A stretch of 14,936 nucleotides of DNA, taken from the NCBI GenBank assembly GCA_034180415.1, contig JAXFOK010000033.1, positions 1-14,936 on the forward strand, written 5' to 3'. The translations under genes and the position numbers were made by a program. The notes beneath the pieces are model-generated. The model was given only the letters and a program-made list of their open reading frames with translations, had not been told where the DNA came from and did no database searches. Origin of the DNA: CAKMMH01 sp927798255. GTDB taxonomy: Bacteria; Bdellovibrionota_C; UBA2361; CAKMMH01. Positions 1 to 7,280 of the stretch are shown here, one piece after another (within the stretch, counting starts at the first letter, position 1; every line of letters begins with the position of its first letter).

Positions 1-49
1 CGACAGTCAACTTACCGATAATATCTAATGCGTCTTTGATAGTAGGCAT
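1..49 (-). CDS. Partial gene of unknown function, N-terminus only (runs off the left edge)
   Basis: An ATG at 49 reads leftward without a stop to the window edge, giving 16 codons (MPTIKDALDIIGKLTV). It is supported by a textbook ribosome binding site, AAGGAGGT at 58-65, eight bases before the ATG, and by a near-consensus promoter at 89-117. No family can be named from 16 residues. The full Shine-Dalgarno is unlike the genes immediately upstream, which lack one, so this gene may differ from them in origin. Confidence 0.55.
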   Translation of the reverse strand, partial: MPTIKDALDIIGKLTV

Positions 50-88
50 ATCCAATTACCTCCTTCGGTGGTACTGTTTCTTACTATT

Positions 89-117
89 ATTATACGCTAT
101 TTCTCGTCAAAAATCAA
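89..117 (-). promoter_or_regulatory. Sigma-70-type promoter for the left-edge gene
   Basis: On the minus strand a -35 box TTGATT (112-117) is followed by a 17-base spacer and a perfect -10 box TATAAT (89-94). Transcription would start near 82 and give a leader of about 30 bases before the ATG at 49, with AAGGAGGT inside it. The promoter overlaps the last codons of the 507-residue gene that ends at 97, so the left-edge gene can be transcribed independently of that operon. Confidence 0.7.
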
Positions 118-1620
118 CCATTTGTTGTGACAGAGCCTAAATTTTTTAAAATATGCTCTTAATTCTTTATAATGTTGTTTCCCACTTGCTAATATTGAAC
201 CTCTTTTGTTGTATAATTTCCTAAATATTTTAGCCATTTCGTCGTAAAGTGGCTTATTATTATTACATTGTGGTTTTTTATTTAATTTTTCTATTGAGGT
301 TATTAGGGAAGCAATCATGCTTGAGCTATCTCTGTGTATTATTGGTTGTTTTAAAAATTTTTCTTCTTTTGGTACTATAAATCTTTTTCGCAGAGAAATA
401 ATATGATTATTGCCATTATATGTGTATGATACTTTATCATCACTAATTTTGATATTTGTAACTTCTTTAAATTTTGCAGTCGATGACAAATCGTTTAATT
501 GACTATAAGCTTCATAAAGAAGCATTTTATTTTTAAGAGTAATCATTTGACATTCTAATACACCAAGTTCATCTTTTAGATTATCTCTTTTTAAAAGTCT
601 CCATCTGCTTGTTGTTTGTAATTCTTTTGTCTTTTGTAAATATTTATCTTCAAGGTCTGTAAGTGTAGATTGCATCTTTGCTAAAATTTTATCATCTCTG
701 TCATGTGCTTCATTGATTTTGCAACTGATATAATCATCTCTTAGGTACTTAGTTGTAATTTCACCGCCAGTAATTTTAGTTGTTTGAGTATCAATATAAA
801 GTCTATGCTTTAATTCACAATTATTTTCAGTAATATTGATGCTTCCTTCAGAATGTGAAATATTAACTTTACTTAAAATTCCATAAACTCTAAACCCTTC
901 CATTCTCCCTTGAATAGGGTGACTAATATCTTTGTAAGGTAAAAATTTACATCCATTAAAATTAACTTTTGCACTAGGGTTATTAATTTTAACGCTTGAA
1001 TTTTTATCAAAATGACAATTTGTAAAGCTAGCATTTTCAACTAAGGGTAACATTAAGTGAGTATCATGATTAAATAAACAATTATCAAATTGTATATCGG
1101 AAGAAAAAGAAACATGTCCTAAAGAAGAAAATGAACCATGAAATTGTGTGTTTTTAACGGAAGAAATTTGTAAGGTATGTCTTTTTGAAAAATTTATAAA
1201 ATGATGATTGTTAAATAATGACTTTAAATCTTGAGGGGCAACTTTTGCAATTAATTCTTGTAGATTTCTTAATAAATTTTGTTTGCATTTAAATGTTATA
1301 GCTTCTTTACCAATTTTAAATTCAATTTCTGAAGCTTGTAGCTTGTGATCGTTAAAAAATTTTTGAAAATCTTTACTTGTTAATAATTCATTTAAATTTT
1401 TAGGAGAAATATTATTTACAGTTGAAGCAAGATTATCTAGTATTTCTCGATTATTGCCGCATTTAATTATAATCGCTTCTTTGCCAACTGAAATTTTTAT
1501 TTGATTATTATTAAGGGGGATAAACTGAAAATCACTATGTGGTAATAATTGCTTTGTTTCTGTTTGTTGCTTTTGATTCGGTTGCTGCTTTAATCGTTCT
1601 TGTAGGCTAATTTCAGTCAT
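97..1620 (-). CDS. 507-residue multidomain protein of unknown family (duplicated domain, beta-helix-like middle, coiled coil)
   Basis: I do not recognise this family. Residues 1-26 are rich in Gln and Lys. Residues about 41-97 and 99-154 are an internal duplication: both copies carry GKEAI followed by a KC pair, then a helical stretch with spaced Leu residues and a phenylalanine-rich segment ending in a His-x-Leu-Gln-x-Ser-like turn. Residues about 155-290 contain recurring FDNC, FTNC and FNGC blocks at roughly 20-residue spacing, which suggests a right-handed beta-helix or pentapeptide-like stack. Residues about 303-372 are highly charged and probably a coiled coil. There is no signal peptide or membrane segment, so it is probably cytoplasmic or secreted without an N-terminal signal. 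The start overlaps the stop of the upstream PLP-fold gene by 8 bases and has no Shine-Dalgarno, which suggests translational coupling. It is the last gene of a three-gene operon. A structural or effector-like role is possible but unproven. Confidence 0.85.
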   Translation of the reverse strand: MTEISLQERLKQQPNQKQQTETKQLLPHSDFQFIPLNNNQIKISVGKEAIIIKCGNNREILDNLASTVNNISPKNLNELLTSKDFQKFFNDHKLQASEIEFKIGKEAITFKCKQNLLRNLQELIAKVAPQDLKSLFNNHHFINFSKRHTLQISSVKNTQFHGSFSSLGHVSFSSDIQFDNCLFNHDTHLMLPLVENASFTNCHFDKNSSVKINNPSAKVNFNGCKFLPYKDISHPIQGRMEGFRVYGILSKVNISHSEGSINITENNCELKHRLYIDTQTTKITGGEITTKYLRDDYISCKINEAHDRDDKILAKMQSTLTDLEDKYLQKTKELQTTSRWRLLKRDNLKDELGVLECQMITLKNKMLLYEAYSQLNDLSSTAKFKEVTNIKISDDKVSYTYNGNNHIISLRKRFIVPKEEKFLKQPIIHRDSSSMIASLITSIEKLNKKPQCNNNKPLYDEMAKIFRKLYNKRGSILASGKQHYKELRAYFKKFRLCHNKWLIFDEK

Positions 1621-2428
1621 ATTTTATTACCATTAAATATTTATAAAATTTATATTCTAAAAAATTTCTTGGTAAGCTATTCCAAAATCTTAGCACTTCA
1701 AAATTTTTTAGAATTTCATTAGTAATCTTATTTTTAATTTTTTTGCTATCTGTTAAGTACGGATAGATATAAGGAATATCGTTATTTGTAAGCGAAATCT
1801 CAAGATCGTTATGAGAAGAAAGTCTATTTTGTAACGTATTAAATTTTAATAATTTTTTTTCTTTTTCATGATTTAAATTTAATGTATTGAAAAAATTAGA
1901 AGTTTTTTGAGACATTAACTTAATATCAAGCTTATTTAATAAACTTTCGTTTAGTAAAAATTCATTTTCATTTGTTGGCGTTTTTCTATCTTCATCTCGT
2001 GTTAGCAATTGAATTATATTGTCATCAATTTTTTCTTTTGTATACAAAATACTTCCGTCAGGAGTATGAAAAAATTTTCTAAGTGACACGAAAGAAGCAA
2101 GCCCTAAATTTTGATTCATAAAAAATGCATGTGCATTATCAATAATCAAATTTTTATAATCATTTGAAAGAGAGTAAACATTTTTAGCACATATTCCAAA
2201 ATAATTAGGATATAAAATAAATGAATCTTTTTTAAAACTTTTAATAGCTTCAGTATCTGGAAAAAAATTATTATCAATATGATAAAATTTAATTTTTGCA
2301 TTTTCTTTTATAATAGCCTCTCTAATTACTGGGCATATATAATAGGGGATAAAAAGCTCTTTTATATTATATGCTCTTATTAATAATCTTAATGCATTTC
2401 TTGCTGTATTTAATCTTATTTCATACAT
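1613..2428 (-). CDS. Short DegT/DnrJ-like PLP-dependent aminotransferase-fold protein
   Basis: The 271-residue product resembles fold-type I PLP enzymes of the DegT/DnrJ/EryC1/StrS group. The N-terminus has an Asn-Thr-Ala-Arg block at the usual cofactor-phosphate region. ILYPNYFGI lies at 71-79, and DNAHAFF (97-103) matches the motif holding the Asp that contacts the pyridine nitrogen. SLRKFFHTPDGSILYT (115-130) aligns with the Lys-containing motif, placing the likely Schiff-base lysine at K118. The family is usually about 370-400 residues, so the C-terminal domain is reduced or divergent. Such enzymes normally aminate nucleotide-linked sugars, but the shortened end makes the substrate uncertain and a non-catalytic role possible. 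It overlaps the upstream PPTase gene by 13 bases and the downstream gene by 8, with no Shine-Dalgarno, so coupled translation is likely. Confidence 0.75.
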   Translation of the reverse strand: MYEIRLNTARNALRLLIRAYNIKELFIPYYICPVIREAIIKENAKIKFYHIDNNFFPDTEAIKSFKKDSFILYPNYFGICAKNVYSLSNDYKNLIIDNAHAFFMNQNLGLASFVSLRKFFHTPDGSILYTKEKIDDNIIQLLTRDEDRKTPTNENEFLLNESLLNKLDIKLMSQKTSNFFNTLNLNHEKEKKLLKFNTLQNRLSSHNDLEISLTNNDIPYIYPYLTDSKKIKNKITNEILKNFEVLRFWNSLPRNFLEYKFYKYLMVIKYD

Positions 2429-3027
2429 GGTGAGGCTTTTGAAATAGTAAAAGAAAAATCATTAATTAATTTTTTATTAATAAATTTTATTTTATAAGAG
2501 GAACTAAAATCATTTTTATAATTTTTAAGAGTGGATTCTAGTTTATAAAGAGCTTCTTTTTTCGTCCAAGCATTATAAAAATAATCTTTAATTTTTTCTA
2601 AATCTTTTTCATCTTTAATTTTATAAATTAAATTTTTATCATTAAATGCAACCTTTGAAAGTTTAAAAAAATCTTTTCTTTCTTTTTTAAATTCAATATC
2701 AATTCCAAGAGGAAAGTAATCTATTGCTACAACTACATAATCATTGCTATGCGAAATGCTAGCAAATAGTTGTTTATTATTTAATGTTTCTAAAATTAGG
2801 ATTGCTCCATTTTTTGCAACATTAATATTAATATCTTTTTCTTCTTTTCTTAATTTTTTGCTAAGATAAGCTCTTAAAAGAATGCGGCCTAAAATAAATT
2901 CGTTTTTTCGTTTCTGAGAAGAAAATTTTCTTACTCTTTCAAGTTCTGATTTTGAAAGAATGTTTTCATATTCGCTGTTTTTAAGAATAGCTTTTTCATT
3001 TTTTATATTAGAAATTAACAGTTTCAT
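2416..3027 (-). CDS. 4'-phosphopantetheinyl transferase, Sfp/AcpT-like
   Basis: This 203-residue protein has the Sfp-type PPTase signature. ISHS (91-94) is followed by VVVAID and GIDIE (109-112), where D110 and E112 are the expected magnesium ligands. WTKKEALYK (154-162) carries the conserved Lys and Glu (E158). The family transfers phosphopantetheine from CoA to a serine of acyl, peptidyl or aryl carrier proteins in the cytoplasm. The length fits the family, slightly short of Sfp (224 residues). It is the first gene of an overlapping operon with a PLP-fold protein and a 507-residue protein. No carrier protein, ketosynthase or NRPS module is visible, so the acceptor could be the housekeeping ACP or a distant pathway. 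The ATG at 3027 has no Shine-Dalgarno. A -10-like TATAAT lies at 3070-3075 without a convincing -35 box. Confidence 0.88.
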   Translation of the reverse strand: MKLLISNIKNEKAILKNSEYENILSKSELERVRKFSSQKRKNEFILGRILLRAYLSKKLRKEEKDININVAKNGAILILETLNNKQLFASISHSNDYVVVAIDYFPLGIDIEFKKERKDFFKLSKVAFNDKNLIYKIKDEKDLEKIKDYFYNAWTKKEALYKLESTLKNYKNDFSSSYKIKFINKKLINDFSFTISKASPCMK

Positions 3028-3122
3028 AAAATTTATTTAATTTAAATCGCGATTATCTAAACTTCTTAGATTATATTTAAATTTATAGAATTTTAATAGA
3101 AAAATGTAAAATAATTTTATTT

Positions 3123-4535
3123 TTAAAGAATATTTTCTAAATAAATAATTTTTATATTCTTATTATTTAATTCTTTTAACGCTCTATCTGAAATTTTTCC
3201 ACTTAATATAAGCTCAAAGCCTTTTGCTTCATTATTTGTCTTTTTAAGTGCAGAGTTAATTATTGTATCTAAAGTGTCTGTCCAAAAAATATAGTTAGTT
3301 ACAAGTGGTGTAACAGCCTTATTATCTTTTGTTATTGCAACAGGCAAAAATGTTGTAGTTAAAAAGTGTTTAAATTGATATTTTTTATTGAGATATGGAA
3401 GCGTTGTAACAATATTTGTGTAAATTCTTCCTGCTTCTTCATTATCAAGATTTAATGCCATTGATATAAGTGAAGCTCTTTCTTGTACACCGGCAAGATT
3501 TATAATTGCATTTGTAATTATTGTTTTTTGAGAAGTTGTTAAATAGTGTTGTTTTTGAAATTTGTAAATTGTATTTTCAGGGAGCCCTACATTTAAAAGC
3601 TCATTAAACACCATTTCTTCTTGAACAATTTTGTCCTCGTAAGTTGAAATTTTATTTATCATTCCAAGTTTTTCATTTACCTCTGAGATAACTTGAAACA
3701 TTGGTATTCCTGGGACAAATTTTGTTGATACCATAACACCTGTTTTTAATCCAGCAATTCTTGTAATTTCATCTTTTAAAAGTTCATTATCCGTGTCTGG
3801 TAATATTCCAAATTGTTTTTCAATTTCTCTTACATTTTTATTATAGCCAATCCAACGTTTAGCGTAACTTAAGCCTTCATCAAAAATTCTTTTTCCACTT
3901 TTTTCTACTACAATTTGAGTAGTACTTGTTTCTTCTTTTCCTTGTGCTCTATCATTTTTTTGTATTTTATCAACTTGATTTGAAATATGATTTGCTTCAC
4001 CTTTTATTTTACGCGCAATACCAGAAAAGAAATCTGTTACGCCTGATGGAATAGACTCAACTTTTTTAAGTGTATCTTCTGGGTTCATTATAGCATTTCC
4101 GACAGACTTAACTGCCTTTACAGGAGCCATTAAAATTTTCTTTCCTCCTTCTTTAGCACTATTAATTAGCACATCATCATTTTCAACTTGTTTAAGAGCA
4201 TCTATTGCGTAAATTTCGTTTACTCTGGTTTTTAATTTTTCGTCCCCTCCAGCATAAAAGTAACCCCATGTAGTTTTTATCGTGTAATGATTATAAAATC
4301 CATCGTTATAAACAGTATCTAATACAACATGATTTTTAGAGCTAAGAAGCTTTGCTGGAACTAAATTTTTTGCAGATAACACTGGTGGCACTTCATATCC
4401 TAATTCTTTTTCTTTTGCTATTATATCTTGATTTGGTTTATAGGCATCTCCTTTTGCACCTAGAAACTTAGTATTTGCTGCGCAAGTTAAACATAAAGTT
4501 AATATTAAAATAATAGTTTTATTTATTTTTTTCAT
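3123..4535 (-). CDS. Exported conserved protein of unknown function
   Basis: The 470-residue product starts with Lys residues and a hydrophobic stretch (residues about 7-20), a Sec signal peptide. The Cys at 18 does not sit in a good lipobox, so soluble periplasmic or envelope localisation is more likely than a lipoprotein. Landmarks are VPPVLSAKNLVP (49-60), NDGFYNHYTIKTTWG (77-91), an amphipathic basic region with MAPVKAVKSVGNAIMNPEDT (136-155) and SGVTDFF (164-170). The C-terminus ends with LSGKISDRALKELNN. From memory, this order of motifs resembles an uncharacterised family found in several proteobacterial-type Gram-negative lineages. No enzymatic motif is evident. It has its own 95-base spacer before the PPTase gene, which contains a small inverted repeat around ATCTAA/TTAGAT, so it may or may not be co-transcribed. 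There is no Shine-Dalgarno at the ATG. Confidence 0.8.
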   Translation of the reverse strand: MKKINKTIILILTLCLTCAANTKFLGAKGDAYKPNQDIIAKEKELGYEVPPVLSAKNLVPAKLLSSKNHVVLDTVYNDGFYNHYTIKTTWGYFYAGGDEKLKTRVNEIYAIDALKQVENDDVLINSAKEGGKKILMAPVKAVKSVGNAIMNPEDTLKKVESIPSGVTDFFSGIARKIKGEANHISNQVDKIQKNDRAQGKEETSTTQIVVEKSGKRIFDEGLSYAKRWIGYNKNVREIEKQFGILPDTDNELLKDEITRIAGLKTGVMVSTKFVPGIPMFQVISEVNEKLGMINKISTYEDKIVQEEMVFNELLNVGLPENTIYKFQKQHYLTTSQKTIITNAIINLAGVQERASLISMALNLDNEEAGRIYTNIVTTLPYLNKKYQFKHFLTTTFLPVAITKDNKAVTPLVTNYIFWTDTLDTIINSALKKTNNEAKGFELILSGKISDRALKELNNKNIKIIYLENIL

Positions 4536-4688
4536 TTTTATAGTGTCACTTTAAAAGAGGTTGTAATTTTAAAATAGTTTTTGTTAAATATAAAATTTTT
4601 AAATCTTCTACTGTTAAAAAATCGGAAAAAATATATAAAATCTTTAAAATTAGGTGATTGTTAATAATACACAAGTTTAGCTTTTTAT

Positions 4689-4716
4689 ATTGAAATTTTA
4701 AAATTGAAATTTTAAG
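4689..4716. repeat. Two tandem copies of a 14-bp AT-rich unit
   Basis: The unit ATTGAAATTTTAAA at 4689-4702 is followed directly by ATTGAAATTTTAAG at 4703-4716, a single mismatch. It lies in the spacer about 150 bp upstream of the exported-protein gene. It could be a binding site or simple slippage in AT-rich DNA. Confidence 0.6.
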
Positions 4717-4772
4717 AATTTTTTTTTGTGGAACTATGATTTTTTTAGCATTTTATAATCAAAATTTTTTAT

Positions 4773-4801
4773 AAGTTTGTGAACATATGGCAAACTTTTT
4801 T
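4773..4801 (+). terminator. Terminator-like hairpin with T tract
   Basis: AAGTTTG (4773-4779) pairs with CAAACTT (4791-4797) around an 11-base loop, followed by a run of T on the plus strand. The stem is short and AT-rich, and no plus-strand gene lies upstream of it. It would matter only if a small RNA is made from the spacer. Confidence 0.25.
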
Positions 4802-5045
4802 AAAAGCATCTCTCTTATATTTTTATAGAAACTTTTATATATGCGCATAATTGGGATTTTGTGGTAATTTATACTTCTCGCATAATCGAAAGTTATGATA
4901 TATTTATGTTAAAAACAATAAGTTATTAAAATTTAAAAAAAAGTTAAGATTTTTATTTCTTTAAAATTTTTAAACATTAATGGTCATATTAAAAATAAGA
5001 AATTTTATCTATTTATTAATTTTTTACTTGAATTAGTATTTTTTT

Positions 5046-5145
5046 GTTATTTACAAATTATAATAAAAACAGTATGTTATAGTTATTAATTCCCACAAAT
5101 TGAAAATTTTTAATTTGTGGGAATGGGGAGTTCTGTAAATAACTA
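5046..5145 (+). repeat. Nested inverted repeats before the ATPase gene (leader structure or small element)
   Basis: A perfect 13-bp inverted repeat, ATTCCCACAAATT (5089-5101) and AATTTGTGGGAAT (5112-5124), is the core. It is enclosed by a second repeat, TAGTTATT (5080-5087) with AATAACTA (5138-5145). The right arm of that pair also matches a third segment: GTTATTTACA (5046-5055) with TGTAAATAAC (5134-5143). The two outer pairings share bases and so exclude each other. A TATAAT box at 5059-5064 could start a transcript carrying the inner structure as the leader of the ATPase gene. A small non-autonomous insertion element is an alternative. Confidence 0.6.
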
Positions 5146-5187
5146 ATAAAAACTCTGATTAATGCAATACATCTAGTAGGGGTGATA

Positions 5188-6381
5188 ATGAAGCTAATAG
5201 AAAGAGTCTCATATTTAAATAAATTAAAAGATGTCATGGAAACGCCTGATATAAAAGTGATAACAGGGATTAGACGTAGTGGAAAATCAAAATTAATGGA
5301 AGCTTTTATTGACTACTTAAAAGATAATATTAAAAACGCTAATATTATTCATATAAATTTTAATTTAGCAGAATTTGCAGATATTACTGAATGTCATTTG
5401 TTAAATGAATACATATCAAACAGATATGATAACAAAAAAAGAAACTTTGTGTTCATAGATGAAGTTCAGATGTGCAAAGATTTTGAAAAGGTTATAAATT
5501 GGTTACACGCCTCAGAAAAATATGATATATACATAACAGGCTCGAATGCGTTTTTATTAAGTAGTGATTTAGCTACATTGTTTACAGGACGAACATTTGA
5601 AATAGAAGTTTATCCATTTTCTTTTAAAGAATTTATAACTTATTATGATTCATTAGATATAAACGAAGCTTTCAAACGATACCTATTACAAGGAGGATTA
5701 TCAGGCTCTTATGTTTATAAAAAAGATAAAGATAAATATGACTATATTAGCGAAGTTTATGATACGCTTATAATTCGAGATATAAAACAAAAATATCGCA
5801 TAAAATATGTTTCATTATTAAATAAACTTTCAGAATTTTTATTAGATAATATATCAAATTTATCATCATCAAGAAAAATCACATCCGTATTTCAAAATGA
5901 TAATGAGCATGTTGATAGAAAAACAGTTGCAAAATATATTGAATGTTTATGTAATGCTTTTGCATTTTATAAATTTAGAAGATATGACGTAAGGGGGAAA
6001 CATTATTTAGCAACAAATGAAAAATATTATTTAAGTGATCATGCTATAAGATATGCAAAGCTTGGAACTAAAAGATTGGGTTATGGTAGAATGTTAGAAA
6101 ATATAGTTGCAATAGAATTAAAAAGACGTGGTTATGAAGTTTATGTTGGTGTACTTTATAAGAAAGAAATAGATTTTGTTGCTAAGAAAAGGAGTGAACA
6201 AATCTATATACAAGTATCGTATAATATAGATGATAAAGACACGTTTAAAAGAGAAATTGCACCTCTTTTAAGTATTCGAGATGCTTATCCGAAAATGATT
6301 ATTACAGTTATGAATCATGATTCGTACACATATGAAGGTGTCCAAATTGTTAATGCCATTTCATGGTTAACTTTAAAGTGA
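5188..6381 (+). CDS. AAA ATPase with C-terminal DUF4143 nuclease-like domain (copy 1)
   Basis: With the ATG at 5188 the protein has 397 residues. This start is preferred over the GTG at 5182 because AGGGGTG lies five bases before it. The Walker A motif is GIRRSGKS (27-34) and Walker B is FVFIDE (87-92), followed by a sensor-like ITGSNAFLL (116-124) and the VYPFSFKEF segment typical of this ATPase group (COG1373-like). The C-terminus has LENIVAIELKRRGYEVYVG, then KKEIDFV and a strand ending IYIQVSY, the pattern of the DUF4143 domain with a degenerate PD-(D/E)xK-like core. The family is cytoplasmic, very common in gut and host-associated bacteria and archaea, and has no settled function. The clear Shine-Dalgarno and the unusual inverted-repeat leader set it apart from its neighbours. 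Confidence 0.9.
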   Translation: MKLIERVSYLNKLKDVMETPDIKVITGIRRSGKSKLMEAFIDYLKDNIKNANIIHINFNLAEFADITECHLLNEYISNRYDNKKRNFVFIDEVQMCKDFEKVINWLHASEKYDIYITGSNAFLLSSDLATLFTGRTFEIEVYPFSFKEFITYYDSLDINEAFKRYLLQGGLSGSYVYKKDKDKYDYISEVYDTLIIRDIKQKYRIKYVSLLNKLSEFLLDNISNLSSSRKITSVFQNDNEHVDRKTVAKYIECLCNAFAFYKFRRYDVRGKHYLATNEKYYLSDHAIRYAKLGTKRLGYGRMLENIVAIELKRRGYEVYVGVLYKKEIDFVAKKRSEQIYIQVSYNIDDKDTFKREIAPLLSIRDAYPKMIITVMNHDSYTYEGVQIVNAISWLTLK

Positions 6382-6393
6382 TTAAAAATTATA

Positions 6394-6602
6394 ATGGAGC
6401 AAAAATTACCCAAAACAAATCAAATTAAGAAAAGTATTGAGGTTGAAGTTTTTTTTAATATGAATTTATTAGAATTGATTGAAGTTGTTAAAGCGAAAAC
6501 TTTTTATATAAAGTAAGTTAGCTTAAGTGATAAGCGTCGGATTGATGATAGTATTGATAAAGTATTTAATGGGATAATAAGATATTTAACAAACTTTAAA
6601 TT
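6394..6602 (+). pseudogene. Possible small gene remnant interrupted by a stop
   Basis: An ATG at 6394 opens a 40-codon frame (MEQKLPKTNQIKKS...) that stops with TAA at 6514-6516. The same frame stays open beyond it with a protein-like composition (SDKRRIDDSIDKVFNGI...) as far as the YjfB-type gene. This may be a decayed short gene with one nonsense codon, or chance in AT-rich DNA. There is no Shine-Dalgarno and no family can be named. A weak AACAAA/TTTGTT hairpin with a short T run at about 6589-6612 could end plus-strand transcripts. Confidence 0.22.
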
Positions 6603-6611
6603 AATTTGTTT

Positions 6612-6794
6612 TCAAGCTTCTATATCAATAAGTCCGCCTTTTCCTGTGATTTCACTAAAGTTTGGAATGGAGTTTATTAAAGTTCCAACAACAGTTTCAA
6701 GTTGTTCATTTGCACCTTTTAAAACTTTTACTTGAGCTGCGTTTTCAATATTTACGCTTTTCATTGAAAGTGCTGTCATGATTAAATCGTCCAT
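6612..6794 (-). CDS. YjfB-family small putative motility protein
   Basis: The 60-residue product has the composition and layout of the YjfB putative-motility family: an N-terminal helix MDDLIMTALSMKSVNIENAA, a middle VKVLKGANEQLETVVGTLI segment, and a short Ser/Pro and Gly-rich tail. These proteins are small, soluble and often controlled with flagellar genes, but their molecular role is not known. The ATG at 6794 has an upstream AAGGAGAT, with about 11 bases between it and the start, rather far. A match to the flagellar sigma-28 promoter lies about 60 bases upstream (6852-6878), which supports the assignment independently. No other flagellar or chemotaxis gene lies in the window, so this is an isolated member of the regulon. 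Confidence 0.75.
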   Translation of the reverse strand: MDDLIMTALSMKSVNIENAAQVKVLKGANEQLETVVGTLINSIPNFSEITGKGGLIDIEA

Positions 6795-6851
6795 GGTCTC
6801 TTTTATCTCCTTGATAGAGTATTAAGCCCGTTAAAAGACTTACAGTGCTTT

Positions 6852-6878
6852 ATATCGAAAGAATTTATAAAAACTTTA
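6852..6878 (-). promoter_or_regulatory. Sigma-28 (FliA/SigD)-like promoter for the YjfB-type gene
   Basis: On the minus strand TAAAGTTT (6871-6878) matches the sigma-28 -35 consensus in all eight positions. An 11-base spacer (6860-6870) follows, then TTCGATAT (6852-6859), which keeps the CGATA core of the GCCGATAA -10 consensus (5 of 8). Transcription would start near 6845 and give a leader of about 50 bases. Consensus and spacing are from established knowledge of the enterobacterial and Bacillus flagellar sigma factors. Confidence 0.6.
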
Positions 6879-7165
6879 AAAATATTTATTTATTGTGTGG
6901 TAATGCGCTTGAATTATTAGAAATTTTTATAAAAAATTAAAAAATTAGGTGATGCTTGCAGTTATTAACTTTTTGTAAAATCTATCACCTATTTTTAAAT
7001 TCGGCATCCATTTCAATTGCATAGTATTTTTAAAACTAAAATAACTAATTAGTTAGCTAGGTATATAAAATTTATAAATGTGATAATTAAAGGATATTTT
7101 AAGTTTAGAATTTTATAGATTCGGCTAAAACTTTGATTTACAATTCAAACATGTTTAAACAATTA
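6879..7165. other. Intergenic spacer with one terminator-like long hairpin
   Basis: No coding sequence is supported here. TAGGTGAT (6946-6953) pairs with ATCACCTA (6984-6991) across a 30-base loop and is followed by a T run, so it looks like a loose plus-strand terminator or a small RNA element. The phrase ATTAGGTGAT also occurs near 4650 in the other large spacer. The remainder is AT-rich and featureless until the purF promoter. Confidence 0.45.
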
Positions 7166-7194
7166 TTGAATAATATGGTTTTAAGTGATAATAT
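7166..7194 (+). promoter_or_regulatory. Sigma-70-type promoter upstream of purF
   Basis: TTGAAT (7166-7171) is separated by exactly 17 bases from TAATAT (7189-7194). A TATAAT overlaps it at 7192-7197. The start would fall near 7201, leaving a leader of about 80 bases to the purF ATG. I see no guanine-riboswitch-like core in the leader. Confidence 0.55.
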
Positions 7195-7280
7195 AATACT
7201 TGAATTTAGACGGCCATTTTTTAATGTCTATTATGCTATTTTGGACTGTGCTTAAAAAGTCATTTCAAAGAGGTAAGAGT

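Larger units (their letters stand above)
4536..5045. other. AT-rich intergenic spacer
   Basis: This divergent spacer lies between the exported-protein gene (minus) and the first ATPase gene (plus). I see no convincing coding sequence on either strand. It is rich in A and T runs and contains the short tandem repeat and the terminator-like hairpin listed separately. It should carry the promoter of the exported-protein gene, but no -35/-10 pair stands out from the AT background. Confidence 0.6.

Noticed and set aside
4689..4716. CRISPR or iteron array
   Set aside because: There are only two contiguous 14-bp copies, without spacers or further units.
7200..7280. Extension of purF upstream to a TTG at 7200
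   Set aside because: The real start is the ATG at 7281, with AGAGGT before it and the catalytic Cys placed after a short propeptide as in the family.
7201..7280. Purine riboswitch in the purF leader
   Set aside because: The leader is only about 80 bases and no three-way junction with conserved loop sequences can be seen.
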